Shown: positions 16,930 to 25,565, counted from the first letter of the stretch. The stretch is DNA of 64,000 bases from Enterococcus_K sp051713825 (GCF_051713825.1 NZ_JBIOQR010000001.1:1178001-1242000); one strand, 5' to 3'. The notes: generated by a model from the letters alone, not told the origin. Numbers and translations are program-made.

Positions 16930-17349
16930 CTAAATCTCTTTTATTAGAAAAAGCTCTAATGGTTGTTTGTATTTAGGAACATCGATCATCAAACTGCCCG
17001 CATCATTAAAGCCTAATTTTCGATAGAAGTATTGTGCTTGCTCATCGACTTGTGTAGAGGTCATTACCATACCATACCCTAGCTCTTTCATTTCTATTTC
17101 CCAAAATGCCATTAGTTTGGTGCCATAGCCGTTTTGTTGCTGTTTTTCATCGACATACAGCAGTGTACAAAAAGGGAGGTTGTCCCAAAAAAAATTGTAT
17201 CTTAGGATTCCGATAGGTCTATCGTCTTCAATCAATAGATAGGCCATTTTATCGCGAACCTTTTTCTCAAACTCAGCTTTTGATAAATGCTTATCTAAGC
17301 TGAACCAAAAAGAAGCGTCGGTCATCTTTGCATAGCGAATTTGTATCAT
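16930..17349 (-). CDS. GNAT-family N-acetyltransferase
   Basis: A 139-residue single-domain acetyltransferase. The acetyl-CoA loop is QQQNGYGTKLMAFWE (about residues 90-104), and a tyrosine-rich C-terminal strand follows (AQYFYRKLGFNDAG). Such enzymes move an acetyl group to an amine; the substrate is not predictable. Stand-alone, minus strand. Confidence 0.85.
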   Translation of the reverse strand: MIQIRYAKMTDASFWFSLDKHLSKAEFEKKVRDKMAYLLIEDDRPIGILRYNFFWDNLPFCTLLYVDEKQQQNGYGTKLMAFWEIEMKELGYGMVMTSTQVDEQAQYFYRKLGFNDAGSLMIDVPKYKQPLELFLIKEI

Positions 17350-17675
17350 GGAAGTTGTCTCCTAAAATTATTGTTTTTGAAAATTAGTAAGAACTTGAAG
17401 TAAATTTGTAATTCTTTTGATGAACCAGTTACTTATTGTGTTCGTTTGGTTTAGCATCAGATAAGCAGCCAGTCACGTAATCGAAGGAACTAGCTTACTT
17501 AGAGTATACTCAGATGAACAATATATTGCCATATTGTAATGGAGAATTATGAATTTTTTTAAATGAAATTATATAGTTCATGAATCGGCTATTCAGAATT
17601 TGTTTGCTGATAGAGGCTATAAAAAAGTAAATTCTCTACCAGGTGAAGGCAAGATAGGTAAAAGAAATTACCAAT
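17350..17675. other. Gene-free interval
   Basis: About 325 AT-rich bases between divergent genes. No gene or repeat is recognised until the operator and promoter at 17676. Confidence 0.4.
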
Positions 17676-17725
17676 AAACAGTGTATAACACTTTACAATG
17701 ATTTGAGAACTGTTATATACTGTTT
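17676..17725 (+). promoter_or_regulatory. Promoter with inverted-repeat operator for the GntR/ABC operon
   Basis: -35 tttaca (17692-17697) and -10 tatact (17716-17721) are separated by 18 bases. Arms aaacagtgtataac (17676-17689) and gttatatactgttt (17712-17725) form an inverted repeat with one mismatch that brackets the -35 and covers the -10. This is the expected layout for autorepression by the adjacent YtrA-type GntR regulator. Confidence 0.75.
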
Positions 17726-17749
17726 GTGAAGAGGGAGGGAGATAATTAA

Positions 17750-18121
17750 ATGAAGATTATTATAAATACTTCTTTAATGATTCCCATTTATGAGCAAATT
17801 GTCGACCAAATTAAAGTTTTGATACGCGAGGGTGAACTAAAAAAAGATGATAATTTACCATCTGTTCGTTCTCTGTCAAAAGAGTTAAAGATTAGTGCAT
17901 TGACGGTGAAAAAAGCGTATGACCACTTAGAAAGTGAAGGGTTTGTCGAGACAGTTCACGGGAAAGGGACCTATGTTTTAGCGCCCAACAAAGAGGTTTT
18001 GTTGGAAGAACAGAGAAAAGAGTTGGCGTCAGAACTAGCTCAGGCAATCCAAAAGGGGAGGCGATGTGGAATTAGTGATGAAGAAATCAAACGCTTATTT
18101 GAATTCATTTTGGAGGGATAA
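17750..18121 (+). CDS. GntR-family regulator, YtrA subfamily
   Basis: A 123-residue protein: a winged helix (LPSVRSLSKELKISALTVKK, then AYDHLESEGFVETVHGKGTY) with only a short C-terminal tail. This is the size and form of the YtrA subfamily that represses ABC transporter operons. GAGGGAGG is upstream. It is followed after 2 bases by the ABC ATPase gene. An inverted repeat overlapping the promoter is its likely operator. Confidence 0.9.
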   Translation: MKIIINTSLMIPIYEQIVDQIKVLIREGELKKDDNLPSVRSLSKELKISALTVKKAYDHLESEGFVETVHGKGTYVLAPNKEVLLEEQRKELASELAQAIQKGRRCGISDEEIKRLFEFILEG

Positions 18122-18123
18122 GT

Positions 18124-18400
18124 ATGTTAAAAATCAATCATTTAAAAAAACAGTATGGTCGTTTCTCGTTGGATTGTTCTTTAGAGGTGAAAAAAGGCAA
18201 TATAACTGGATTGATTGGTCAGAATGGTGCAGGGAAGAGTACCGCATTTAAAGCGATCTTAGGTTTAATCTCAATTGACAGTGGATCGATTCATATTTTG
18301 GGAAAAGATGGTGCAAATATAACACCCAAAGATAGAGAAGATATGGGTGTTGTTCTTTCTGATTCAGGATTTAGTGGTTATTTGACAATCAAAGACATTG
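18124..18400 (+). pseudogene. ABC transporter ATPase, N-terminal part (split by IS30)
   Basis: This begins a Ytr-type ABC ATPase: Walker A is GQNGAGKST (about residues 37-45). The reading frame is native to LTIKDI, then enters the IS30 element and stops at 18414. The rest of the gene resumes at 19788 with the same IKDI codons, so the two pieces together spell one normal ATPase. Without Walker B and the signature motif this half cannot work. The loss should disable the ABC pair unless the IS excises. Confidence 0.9.
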
Positions 18401-18444
18401 GGCGGATTTTATAATGAACTTAGCCACCTAGGAAAATAAAAAAA

Positions 18445-18513
18445 CGTCATCGTAAAATTTCATGTATTATTGAAGTTCCTACACAATCAATAAAGGATGA
18501 ATTTACGATGACG
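18445..18513 (+). promoter_or_regulatory. Hairpin masking the IS30 transposase start codon
   Basis: Arms cgtcatcgtaaa (18445-18456) and tttacgatgacg (18502-18513) pair perfectly over 12 bases; the second arm contains the transposase ATG at 18508. A transcript entering from the host gene would fold over the start. A transcript starting inside the element downstream of the first arm would not. Similar protection is known for other IS elements. Confidence 0.65.
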
Positions 18514-19587
18514 CAAACTGAGAATACCACAGAATCACGCAAAGGAAAACACCTAAGTTACGAAGAACGAGTAAAAATTGAAGCTTAGAAACAATTAGAC
18601 AAGCCGTTGTCCAATCGAGAAATTGCCAAACAGCTTGGTCGAGCGCCTCAAACGATCCATACAGAGATCAAAGATGGACTGGCTCGTCAAATTCGCCGGC
18701 AAAAGCAGAATGGAAAAATATATGAGTATGCCTCCGTTCAATACTTTGCTAGCACGGGACAAGAAGCTTATGAACAGGCAAGAAAGAATTCTCGTAAACC
18801 TGCGAAGTGGCTTCAAGCGCCGAATTTCATGGCTTACGCAGATCATCAGATGAAGAAAAATAGTTGGTCGCCTGATGTCGTAGTTGCCGAAGCTAAGAGA
18901 GGGAACTTATTCCCGAACGAGAAAATCCCCTGCACGACCACCATGTATAACTACATTGATTTCGGCTTGATGACCACTCGAAATATTGACTTATGCCTTA
19001 AAACACGTCGGAATACCAAACCTGCTCGAAATCGTAAGAACAGAACGATTCTAGGTGAGTTAATTGAAAAGCGTCCAGATATTGTTGAGCGTCGCGAACG
19101 ATTTGGTGATTGGGAAATTGATACAGTCAATGGATTGAGAACGAAAACTGACCAAGCCTTGTTAACCTTAACAGAAAGAAAAACACGCTACGAAGTCATC
19201 ATTAAGATTGATGGAAAAGCTGCGAACCCTGTCAATCAGGCGCTCAATACGTTGAGAGAAGCTGCTGGGAAACATTTCCATTTATTATTCAAGACGATTA
19301 CTTCTGATAATGGAACGGAATTCTCTGGGCTTTCTGAGTTACTCAAAGGCGTTACAGACGTCTATTTTACGCATCCGTATTCTTCTTGGGAACGAGGGAC
19401 AAATGAAAATCATAATGGCATTATCCGACGTTTCATACCAAAAGGTACGCGCATGAGTGATGTGCCTTTATCAACTGTGCGTAAGGTCCAGGACTGGATG
19501 AATAATCTTCCAAGGAAAATCCTTGGTTATGCGACACCGCGAGAACGTTTCTTGGAAGAAATGTCTAAATTGACTTTAGATGTCTGA
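18508..19587 (+). pseudogene. IS30-family transposase with internal amber stop
   Basis: The frame starts MTQTENTTESRKGKHLSYEE, and codon 27 is TAG (18586-18588) where IS30 relatives normally read on through the helix-turn-helix. The frame then continues open to 19587. The downstream part has the HTH (LSNREIAKQLGRAPQTIHTE) and the DDE core: WEIDTVNG, TSDNGTEFSG, and the glutamate in WERGTNENHNGIIRR. A restart at a TTG (18607) would remove the first 33 residues. The element is probably not autonomous now, unless the stop is read through. Confidence 0.88.
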
Positions 19588-19592
19588 GCGCC

Positions 19593-19720
19593 GTACAAGC
19601 TTGACAATGAGCCTCCTAGGGCATGAATATGGTTGGGCGATTCTTCGGTCTACACTCAGAACTTTTGCCCAACACTGCTAGGTGCAGTTACCATGCCCTA
19701 GCTCATTGTCAAGCTTGTAC
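19593..19720 (+). repeat. Extended nested hairpin downstream of the IS30 transposase
   Basis: Perfect 20-base outer arms gtacaagcttgacaatgagc and gctcattgtcaagcttgtac, inner 10-base arms ctagggcatg and catgccctag, and a third pair ggttgggc and gcccaac. There is no T-run, so it is not a standard terminator. It lies between the transposase stop and the right end of the element. Confidence 0.75.
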
Positions 19721-19787
19721 TTGTACGACGAAAAATTAAATAATGAGGAAATTTCAATAAGTGGCTAACTTGCACTTGAAATTTGCG

Positions 19788-20375
19788 ATCAAAGACATTG
19801 TCCCAATTTTGGAAAAATTATATAAAAAATTTGATGCTGCTGAATTTATGGAGAAGGTTGCTCATTTTCAATTACCTCTTGATAAGCAAATTAAAGAATT
19901 TTCGACGGGGATGAAGGCGAAGTTAAAGGTGTTAGTGGCTATCTCTCATCAGGCGAAGTTTCTCATTTTAGACGAACCGACCGCTGGGTTAGACGTTATC
20001 GCTCGAGATGAGCTATTAGATTTATTAAGAGAATTCATGGAAGAGGACGAAGATCGTGCGATTATCGTTAGTTCGCATATTTCAAGTGATTTGGAAACCT
20101 TATGTGATGATATTTATATGATTCATGAGGGTCAGATTATCTTTCATGAGGAAACGGATATTTTGTTGAGTGATTATGCATTATTAAAAGTATCATCAGA
20201 ACAGTTTGAGACACTCGATAAAGACTATCTTTTACGTATTAAGAAGGAAACATATGGGTATTGTTGTTTAACGAATCAAAAACAATACTATATAGAAAAC
20301 TATCCTAAAATTTCGATTGAGAATGGGTCAATCGATGAAGTAATCACTTTGATGATAAGAGGTGAAAAACAATGA
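19788..20375 (+). pseudogene. ABC transporter ATPase, C-terminal part (split by IS30)
   Basis: The native frame resumes in the right direct repeat (IKDIVPILEKLYKKFDAAEF). It carries the signature-like EFSTGMKAKLKVL, Walker B FLILDEPTAGLD and the switch histidine in IIVSSHISSD. Together with the 18124 part it makes a Ytr/Bcr-type ATPase of about 287 residues. Alone it lacks Walker A. It overlaps the permease gene by four bases (ATGA). Confidence 0.88.
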
Positions 20376-21025
20376 TGGGTTTGATAGTTAAAGATCTTAA
20401 GCTGATGGGAAATCAGAAGAGATTTTTTGTGATGATTGTTTTTATAGCAATTGCTATGAGTTTTGGGACTTCAGATACGACAACACCAATAGGCTTTTTG
20501 GGATTAATAGGGTCAATGTTTACGATAAGCACAATTAGCTATGATGAAACGGATAACGGCTTTGCATTTTTATTTACGCTACCTATATCACGCAACATAT
20601 ATGTCCTTGAAAAGTATACTTTTGGGTTGCTTACCGGACTATTATTTTGGCTGATTGGAACCATTGCTAGCTTTATTGGCGCTCTAATAGGTGGAAATGT
20701 TGATTTTATGGGTCTCCTTCTAGGTGCACTTGGGATTGTGCCAGCGATTCTCTTTTTGTTTGCTGTTATGACTCCTTTTCAGTTGAAGTATGGGATAGAA
20801 AAAGGCAGACTAGTGATGTTTGGCGTTATTGGAGGTGTGACGGTTGTTGTTTTCTTAGTTATCAAATTGATTGGGTTATTAGGTATTGATTTAACAGTTA
20901 TAATCAACAAACTTTCAACACTACAAGTGAGTGGGTTTATCGTAGGAATAATCGTTCTGTTTGTGGGATTTTACCTAATATCCCTTCGTATCAGTCTAAC
21001 AATTATGAAGAAAAAAGAATTTTAG
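20372..21025 (+). CDS. ABC-2 type transporter permease
   Basis: A 217-residue protein with about six membrane spans and the ABC-2 loop sequence TISYDETDNGFAFLFTLPIS (about residues 54-73), typical of permeases paired with YtrB-type ATPases. The gene overlaps the ATPase C-terminus by ATGA, so the two are translationally coupled. Because the ATPase is split by IS30, this permease probably lacks a working partner and may also suffer from polarity. Confidence 0.82.
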   Translation: MMGLIVKDLKLMGNQKRFFVMIVFIAIAMSFGTSDTTTPIGFLGLIGSMFTISTISYDETDNGFAFLFTLPISRNIYVLEKYTFGLLTGLLFWLIGTIASFIGALIGGNVDFMGLLLGALGIVPAILFLFAVMTPFQLKYGIEKGRLVMFGVIGGVTVVVFLVIKLIGLLGIDLTVIINKLSTLQVSGFIVGIIVLFVGFYLISLRISLTIMKKKEF

Positions 21026-21074
21026 TCCTACTTGAGCTACCGATAAATGAGAAACCATTTATAATTCATCGACA

Positions 21075-21117
21075 ATAGGCTCGTTTTATCAAATTTGTTT
21101 TGATAAAACGAGCCTAT
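21075..21117. terminator. Bidirectional terminator
   Basis: Perfect hairpin ataggctcgttttatcaaa and ttttgataaaacgagcctat. It serves the permease on the plus strand and the PUA-like gene on the minus strand. Confidence 0.75.
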
Positions 21118-21172
21118 AAACTATTCATGTCTTTTCACACCATTGATTAATCTTAATAATTTCGGGTGACAT

Positions 21173-21649
21173 TTAGGTGTTGCTGTCTATATCCTTAATC
21201 GTGTCAATCGATTCTGTGATAATCCAATCATCCATATTGCTGTCACGACGATATTTGAAGGACTCAATTTGTTCGATTTTATCAATTGTATATAATGCCA
21301 AAAACTTTTTCCCAGCCCAACGTTTATATTGATCTTTAGACAGGTTTAACTCTTTTTCATATTGATCTACAAAAGCAATGGACTCATCAGGGGTCATTTT
21401 TTCAGTCTCGATAACATGACTAATGAGACCACGATAGTGAACCATCAAATCGCCACCAGTTTCCACAAAATAAACGGCATCGCCAACTTTTGCTCGTCCG
21501 CCTAAAGGGACCTTTTTTCCTGCAGCTCCACGGATAATCATGCTCTTTTCTTTAGACAATAATTTTTCTAATTCCTTGGCTTTATTATTGAGATAAACTA
21601 GATGCTCTGCACGTCCTTCTTTTCCTTGATACCACTCGCTTACTGTCAT
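21173..21649 (-). CDS. PUA/ASCH-like domain protein, function unknown
   Basis: A 158-residue soluble protein. The middle (GGRAKVGDAVYFVETGGDLM) and the later YKRWAGKKFLALYTIDKIEQ read as beta-strands of a PUA-like fold that may bind RNA or modified nucleic acid, but no catalytic motif is visible. It lies 61 bases downstream of an AraC regulator gene on the same strand and is probably cotranscribed. The fold call is tentative. Confidence 0.5.
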   Translation of the reverse strand: MTVSEWYQGKEGRAEHLVYLNNKAKELEKLLSKEKSMIIRGAAGKKVPLGGRAKVGDAVYFVETGGDLMVHYRGLISHVIETEKMTPDESIAFVDQYEKELNLSKDQYKRWAGKKFLALYTIDKIEQIESFKYRRDSNMDDWIITESIDTIKDIDSNT

Positions 21650-21710
21650 TATCTTTCCCTCCTGATAAGTTAATTATTTTAGTTAATTCGCCAGATTGGC
21701 CTGTTCCTTA

Positions 21711-22577
21711 CTAATAGTCATTTGCTATTCTTTTGACAGGAATCCAAGTTTCAACAGAGTTATCTTGCCCGTAAACTTCGACATCTGGTCCTTGCGTAAA
21801 CTCATAACCACTCGTTGGTAGCCAATCAAAAACAATCTTTTTCTGAAACTCTTGTAATTCTTTAGGAGTATCACTAGCTGGATGTTTAAAGCATGCCCAA
21901 GTAGCTTCTGGAACGAGTAATTCATGCAAGTCCTCTTTTAGGGCCTCTGTTGAAGCAACGCCAATGTAATAATCAAAGGCACTATTATCTAAATTTGGCT
22001 GATAGTCACTCACACCTAACACTCCAAAAGGCTGTTGATTCATGAAAGGGAGTAGTTCAGAGATAAGATTTTTTTGGTGCGTTTCTTGCCAAAAGAGAGG
22101 GATATCTTGGCGACCTTGTTCATTTTCCATGGTGGTTTGAATCTTTTTTCCTATCACTCGAAAACCCGGCATCTGAGTCACACGATAATCTAATGGTTCA
22201 GCGCCTTTAATAGTTAGCTCAAAACTTAAAGGCGGATAAGCTTTTATGACGGACTCATTTCGTTTGATATCTTTCGGAGTAGTACCATGGAATGCTTTGA
22301 AGGCTCGACTAAATGAAGCAGGCGAACTATAGCCATATTTGTAGGCAACCTCTGTCACACTACTGGAATCAGAGAGTAAATCATGTGCAGAACAAGCTAA
22401 GCGTCTGCAGCGAATGTACTCAGAGATAGGAATATTCGAAAGTAGTAAAAATAGGCGTTGAAGGTGATAAGGGGAGTACCCTACTATTTTTCCCATTTCA
22501 TCGTAATCTAGTTTCTCCGTCAGATTCTCCTCTATGTACGAAATAATTTCATTAAAGCTGGTCACAATGTTAGTCAT
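21711..22577 (-). CDS. AraC regulator with GyrI-like effector domain
   Basis: A 288-residue protein. Residues 1-110 hold the double AraC helix-turn-helix (LDYDEMGKIVGYSPYHLQRL, and VTEVAYKYGYSSPASFSRAF, then HGTTPKDIK). Residues about 125-285 form a GyrI/AraC effector-binding domain (FRVIGKKIQTTMENEQGRQD). This layout is typical for regulators of multidrug transporters that bind small hydrophobic ligands. It is followed by the PUA-like gene. Confidence 0.9.
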   Translation of the reverse strand: MTNIVTSFNEIISYIEENLTEKLDYDEMGKIVGYSPYHLQRLFLLLSNIPISEYIRCRRLACSAHDLLSDSSSVTEVAYKYGYSSPASFSRAFKAFHGTTPKDIKRNESVIKAYPPLSFELTIKGAEPLDYRVTQMPGFRVIGKKIQTTMENEQGRQDIPLFWQETHQKNLISELLPFMNQQPFGVLGVSDYQPNLDNSAFDYYIGVASTEALKEDLHELLVPEATWACFKHPASDTPKELQEFQKKIVFDWLPTSGYEFTQGPDVEVYGQDNSVETWIPVKRIANDY

Positions 22578-22832
22578 CTTGTCATCTCCTCATTTTTTAG
22601 AGTTGTTCATCTTTCTATTATACACACTGAGAGCAATCCGCCCCAATTTTTTACAGAAAGAAGCTATAATTTTTGGAAGTATTTTGTAATGTCCCATCAA
22701 GTTAGCGTTCTTAGTACCAAAAATGAAAGGGGGCGATGTTTGATTTGTGCGTAGCGATGTTCTACTCATGTTTAACCGTTTGGAAGGTCACGTGAAGTTC
22801 TCTTCTACTCTATAATAACAAGCTTTGAAATG

Positions 22833-22871
22833 AAAAACATGACATCTGCTGTTAGATAATGTCATGTTTTT
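22833..22871. terminator. Terminator-like hairpin
   Basis: Arms aaaaacatgaca and tgtcatgttttt, with T-runs on both strands. No gene ends close by on the plus strand, so it may belong to a repeat. Confidence 0.5.
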
Positions 22872-22930
22872 GAGAAAATAATTTTGCTGTTTTTCCGTAA
22901 TTCGAAGTCCATTCCAGAGTTGAAGAGCTA

Positions 22931-22985
22931 AAATAAACTAGAATTCACGACAAATCTAAGCGATTTTCGTGAATTCCAGTTTATT
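22931..22985. repeat. GAATTCAC-type intergenic inverted repeat, copy 2
   Basis: Arms aaataaactagaattcacga and the complementary cgtgaattccagtttatt. Related to 15055-15124 and to a broken copy at 34386. Confidence 0.5.
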
Positions 22986-23047
22986 GCACAGTACTTATTT
23001 GATCTCTGCGGTGAAAACTTCTGTCCAACCTCAGCTCTTGCTTCAGG

Positions 23048-23437
23048 CTACTCTTTGTCTTCTGAAAATGTCAATACATAGCCAGTATTGTCAAGTATCG
23101 CAAATTCTTTTGAACCATAAAAAGTAGTATGTTTCTCTGTATAAATCGTGTGGGTAGTCTGTAATTCTTGATAAAGAGCCTCAAAATCATCCGTTTTGAT
23201 ATAAAGGCTGATGGATGGTTTCACTTTATCCGTCATTAAAGCGGGATATTCGTTAATAAAGTTTTCTTTTTCTTGGAACATCAATGTCAGACCTTCTTTT
23301 ACTAAAATAGCAAATTGTAGTCCGCCAGCCTCATTTGGTACGGACGCAACAGTTGTGAAGCCTAATTTCTGTTCGTAAAAAGCCATAGTTTCTGTAACAT
23401 TTTCCACCATTAAGTTCGGTGTTATACTTTTTAACAT
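23048..23437 (-). CDS. VOC-family (glyoxalase/bleomycin-resistance-like) protein
   Basis: A 129-residue protein with the ATG at 23437 (GAGGAGG eight bases upstream). It has two beta-alpha-beta-beta-beta modules: LMVENVTETMAFYEQKLGFT at the start and SLYIKTDDFEALYQEL in the second half, ending in FAILDNTGYVLTFSE. VOC proteins are metal enzymes or binding proteins. The ligand here is unknown. It follows the AraC gene by 65 bases on the same strand, suggesting control by it. Confidence 0.82.
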   Translation of the reverse strand: MLKSITPNLMVENVTETMAFYEQKLGFTTVASVPNEAGGLQFAILVKEGLTLMFQEKENFINEYPALMTDKVKPSISLYIKTDDFEALYQELQTTHTIYTEKHTTFYGSKEFAILDNTGYVLTFSEDKE

Positions 23438-23502
23438 AAAAATTCCTCCTCTTTGTAGCTGTATTTTATCAAGTAAAAAGGAGGATGTATTGGAAAAATT
23501 AG

Positions 23503-24279
23503 TCATTCTTGATATCGTGCTAGAAGTTCATGTGGTGTTAAACCGATAGTTCGTTTAAAGTCATTGATAAAATGCGACTGATCATAATACTGAACAGAAG
23601 CCAGTACCTCTGAAGGCTTCTGTTCTGTTTTAGTCAAGATGCCAAGCGATTTTTGGAACCGAATAATAGAAAGAACAACTTTTGGCGTCAACCCATAATT
23701 TTTATTAAAGTTTCTTTGGCATTGGCTTTGACTAATATTTAACTGTTGAGACATCTCAGCAACAGAAGTAGGTGGATCGTGAATAAGTTCGTTAAATAAC
23801 TGAGTGTAAAGGCTAGGTCGAATGCCTTGAGTCTTCTGATTTATAAAATTAATCAAATACATTTTGGCTTTTTCAAAGGATAAGGAGAAAAAGTAAGAAG
23901 CATCAAACTCGGTATAAACTTCTGTGATAGATAAAAAATTATCCATTGCCTCTATTGCTTTTCTGCCAGTTAATTGATGAAAAGCACCCGGCATTAGTCT
24001 TAACCCCATAAATTTTCTGGGCAGCCGTATGGGGAAGTGGAGATCAGTCTGACTCATTCCAGAAAAACCTATCCTTTGTTCCTCAAAATCAACCACCAAA
24101 TCAATGCAGCCATCAAGGATGATGATATTTTCTAGCTGGGTAGACTTGTTTTCAAGCGGAAGCATTTCCCATTGACAAATAACAAAATCGGTTAGTTCAG
24201 GAATCATCGTTTCACGATAGTTGATATGTTTCATAAATTTCTCATTTAATATATAGGGGATCTGGATTGGGTAGTACAT
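23503..24279 (-). CDS. AraC-family regulator (DUF6597-like sensor domain)
   Basis: A 258-residue protein with the ATG at 24279 and GGAGG seven bases before it. The N-terminal part (IILDGCIDLVVDFEEQ, then FMGLRLMPGAFHQLTG) is the sensor domain often found before this kind of HTH. The C-terminal HTH_18 includes SVAEMSQQLNISQSQCQRNF and VLASVQYYDQSHFINDFKRT. It sits ahead of the VOC gene on the same strand and is probably its regulator. Confidence 0.85.
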   Translation of the reverse strand: MYYPIQIPYILNEKFMKHINYRETMIPELTDFVICQWEMLPLENKSTQLENIIILDGCIDLVVDFEEQRIGFSGMSQTDLHFPIRLPRKFMGLRLMPGAFHQLTGRKAIEAMDNFLSITEVYTEFDASYFFSLSFEKAKMYLINFINQKTQGIRPSLYTQLFNELIHDPPTSVAEMSQQLNISQSQCQRNFNKNYGLTPKVVLSIIRFQKSLGILTKTEQKPSEVLASVQYYDQSHFINDFKRTIGLTPHELLARYQE

Positions 24280-24435
24280 AAGTTTACCTCCAAAACGGAA
24301 TATTTTTATAAAGATAAAAAAGTTCGCGTAGATTAGTATAATTTCAACTAGATGTGGTATGCTTATTGAAAGCGATATCAAGTGTTTTATAAATGCTTGG
24401 GTATACGAGTTATCAATTTAAGGAGGAAAATCAGC

Positions 24436-24726
24436 ATGAACAAAGAGGAAAGAATGACCTTTGTCGAAAGAAAAATCAACCAGAACAGGTACCTGTTAAA
24501 ATTCAATCGCCCAGTTACTTTAAACCCATTTGTCGAAAATTCCTACATAAAAGAAACAATAGATGTCATTAACTTCAATCAAAAGGATCGACTAGAGGTT
24601 GCTGTCGATAAAACTATTACTAAAGAGCAACTGTTTGAATTAGTTTCAAAAGAATATGATCTTGAAAAAGATAGTTTTGAGATTGTTGAAAAAAGTCAAG
24701 GGTTATCGAATCTATTTCCTCTATAG
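24436..24726 (+). CDS. Hypothetical 96-residue protein
   Basis: An orphan gene with an excellent start: AAGGAGG nine bases before the ATG. The sequence (MNKEERMTFVERKINQNRYL onward) is charged and soluble with mixed alpha/beta character, no cysteine, and the ending KSQGLSNLFPL. I do not recognise a family. It is divergent from the AraC gene and stands alone. Confidence 0.6.
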   Translation: MNKEERMTFVERKINQNRYLLKFNRPVTLNPFVENSYIKETIDVINFNQKDRLEVAVDKTITKEQLFELVSKEYDLEKDSFEIVEKSQGLSNLFPL

Positions 24727-24848
24727 ACTGCTATTGAAAGTCTTTTTTTGATAAGCTCAAAAGAAGATTAAGTAGGCCAAATGAATGAACCGACTTGGAA
24801 ATTCGTCAAAGGATTTTCAAGTCGGTTTGTTCGTCGAAGGCTCATTTC

Positions 24849-25388
24849 TTACATCGTTGCTATTTTTCTGACAGTATTAGCTGTTCGAATAGTGATTTTT
24901 TCACGTACCGCTGAACTGGCTGTTTTGGCCCACCAGTTTGTTTTTTGATGATCTTTTCGAATAAATGACCAAAAAATTGCTTGAGCAGAGGGTTCAATCC
25001 ATTCATATTCAGTATTTGGGAGACCCATATGTTGCGCGATTTCTTCATAGGTAAAAGGCTCAAGGATAAAAATTAAATTATCATAGATAGATTTGTCTTC
25101 TTGCCCCCACCAGTTAGGCGCTTTTTCAAGTAGTGTCAGTAATTCTTCTTGTAAGACAACATGAACGAGGATCTCTAAATCGAAGCGTTCTGTTATCATT
25201 GACTGAATGGTAGAAGAAAGCTGCTGTTTATTTTCTATCTCACTTGAAAAAATAACGTTGCCGCTGTTCAAGTGGGTCCGAACTTCCATGAGACCTAGCA
25301 TAGTGAATCCTACTATTAATTCAGCCATGGAAAGTTTGTTCTTTCCACCGACGTTGATTCCTCTTAATAAAGCGACATATCTTTTCAT
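24849..25388 (-). CDS. DUF1697 family protein
   Basis: A 179-residue protein starting MKRYVALLRGINVGGKNKLS, the diagnostic opening of DUF1697, followed by LGLMEVRTHLNSGNVIFSS and a C-terminal VREKITIRTANTVRKI. The fold and start are conserved in many bacteria but the function is unknown. AGGAG precedes the ATG. Monocistronic. Confidence 0.93.
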   Translation of the reverse strand: MKRYVALLRGINVGGKNKLSMAELIVGFTMLGLMEVRTHLNSGNVIFSSEIENKQQLSSTIQSMITERFDLEILVHVVLQEELLTLLEKAPNWWGQEDKSIYDNLIFILEPFTYEEIAQHMGLPNTEYEWIEPSAQAIFWSFIRKDHQKTNWWAKTASSAVREKITIRTANTVRKIATM

Positions 25389-25515
25389 AAGTGAGCACTC
25401 CTTTTATTATAAAGTCAGTATAACAAATAAGGAAAAAATTAAAAGTAGGAAAGGCTTTTTTCAGCTTATTTTTGAAGACATTTAATCTAAGTTAGGGAAA
25501 AATCACTAATCAAAA

Positions 25516-25558
25516 AAATACACGAAAATGAGTGAGAAAGCCGCATTTTCGTGTATTT
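25516..25558. terminator. Terminator downstream of the MBL gene
   Basis: Hairpin aaatacacgaaaatg and cattttcgtgtattt with a 13-base loop. On the minus strand it lies right after the MBL-fold gene stop. Confidence 0.75.
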
Positions 25559-25565
25559 GATCTGT

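Larger units (their letters stand above)
18401..19787 (+). mobile_element. IS30-family element inserted in the ABC ATPase gene
   Basis: A 1387-base element bounded on both sides by the 13-base direct repeat atcaaagacattg (18388-18400 and 19788-19800). Its ends are imperfect inverted repeats of about 27 bases; the best-matched part is gttagccac on one side and cttagccac on the other. It contains a transposase gene interrupted by a stop codon, a hairpin over the transposase start, and a 128-base structured region after the gene. Confidence 0.88.
22578..23047. other. Intergenic repeat-bearing interval
   Basis: About 470 bases without a gene. It contains a hairpin at 22833-22871 (aaaaacatgaca and tgtcatgttttt, terminator-like) and a GAATTCAC-type inverted repeat at 22931-22985 followed by the gcacagtacttattt block also found in the dispersed repeats. 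Confidence 0.55.

Noticed and set aside
18607..19587. IS30 transposase as a complete gene starting at TTG 18607.
   Set aside because: Family members have the preceding 33 codons, which are present here upstream of an in-frame TAG, so the gene is interrupted rather than short.
25207..25485. 92-codon plus-strand frame over the DUF1697 gene start.
   Set aside because: Antisense to a clear conserved gene, with no ribosome site.
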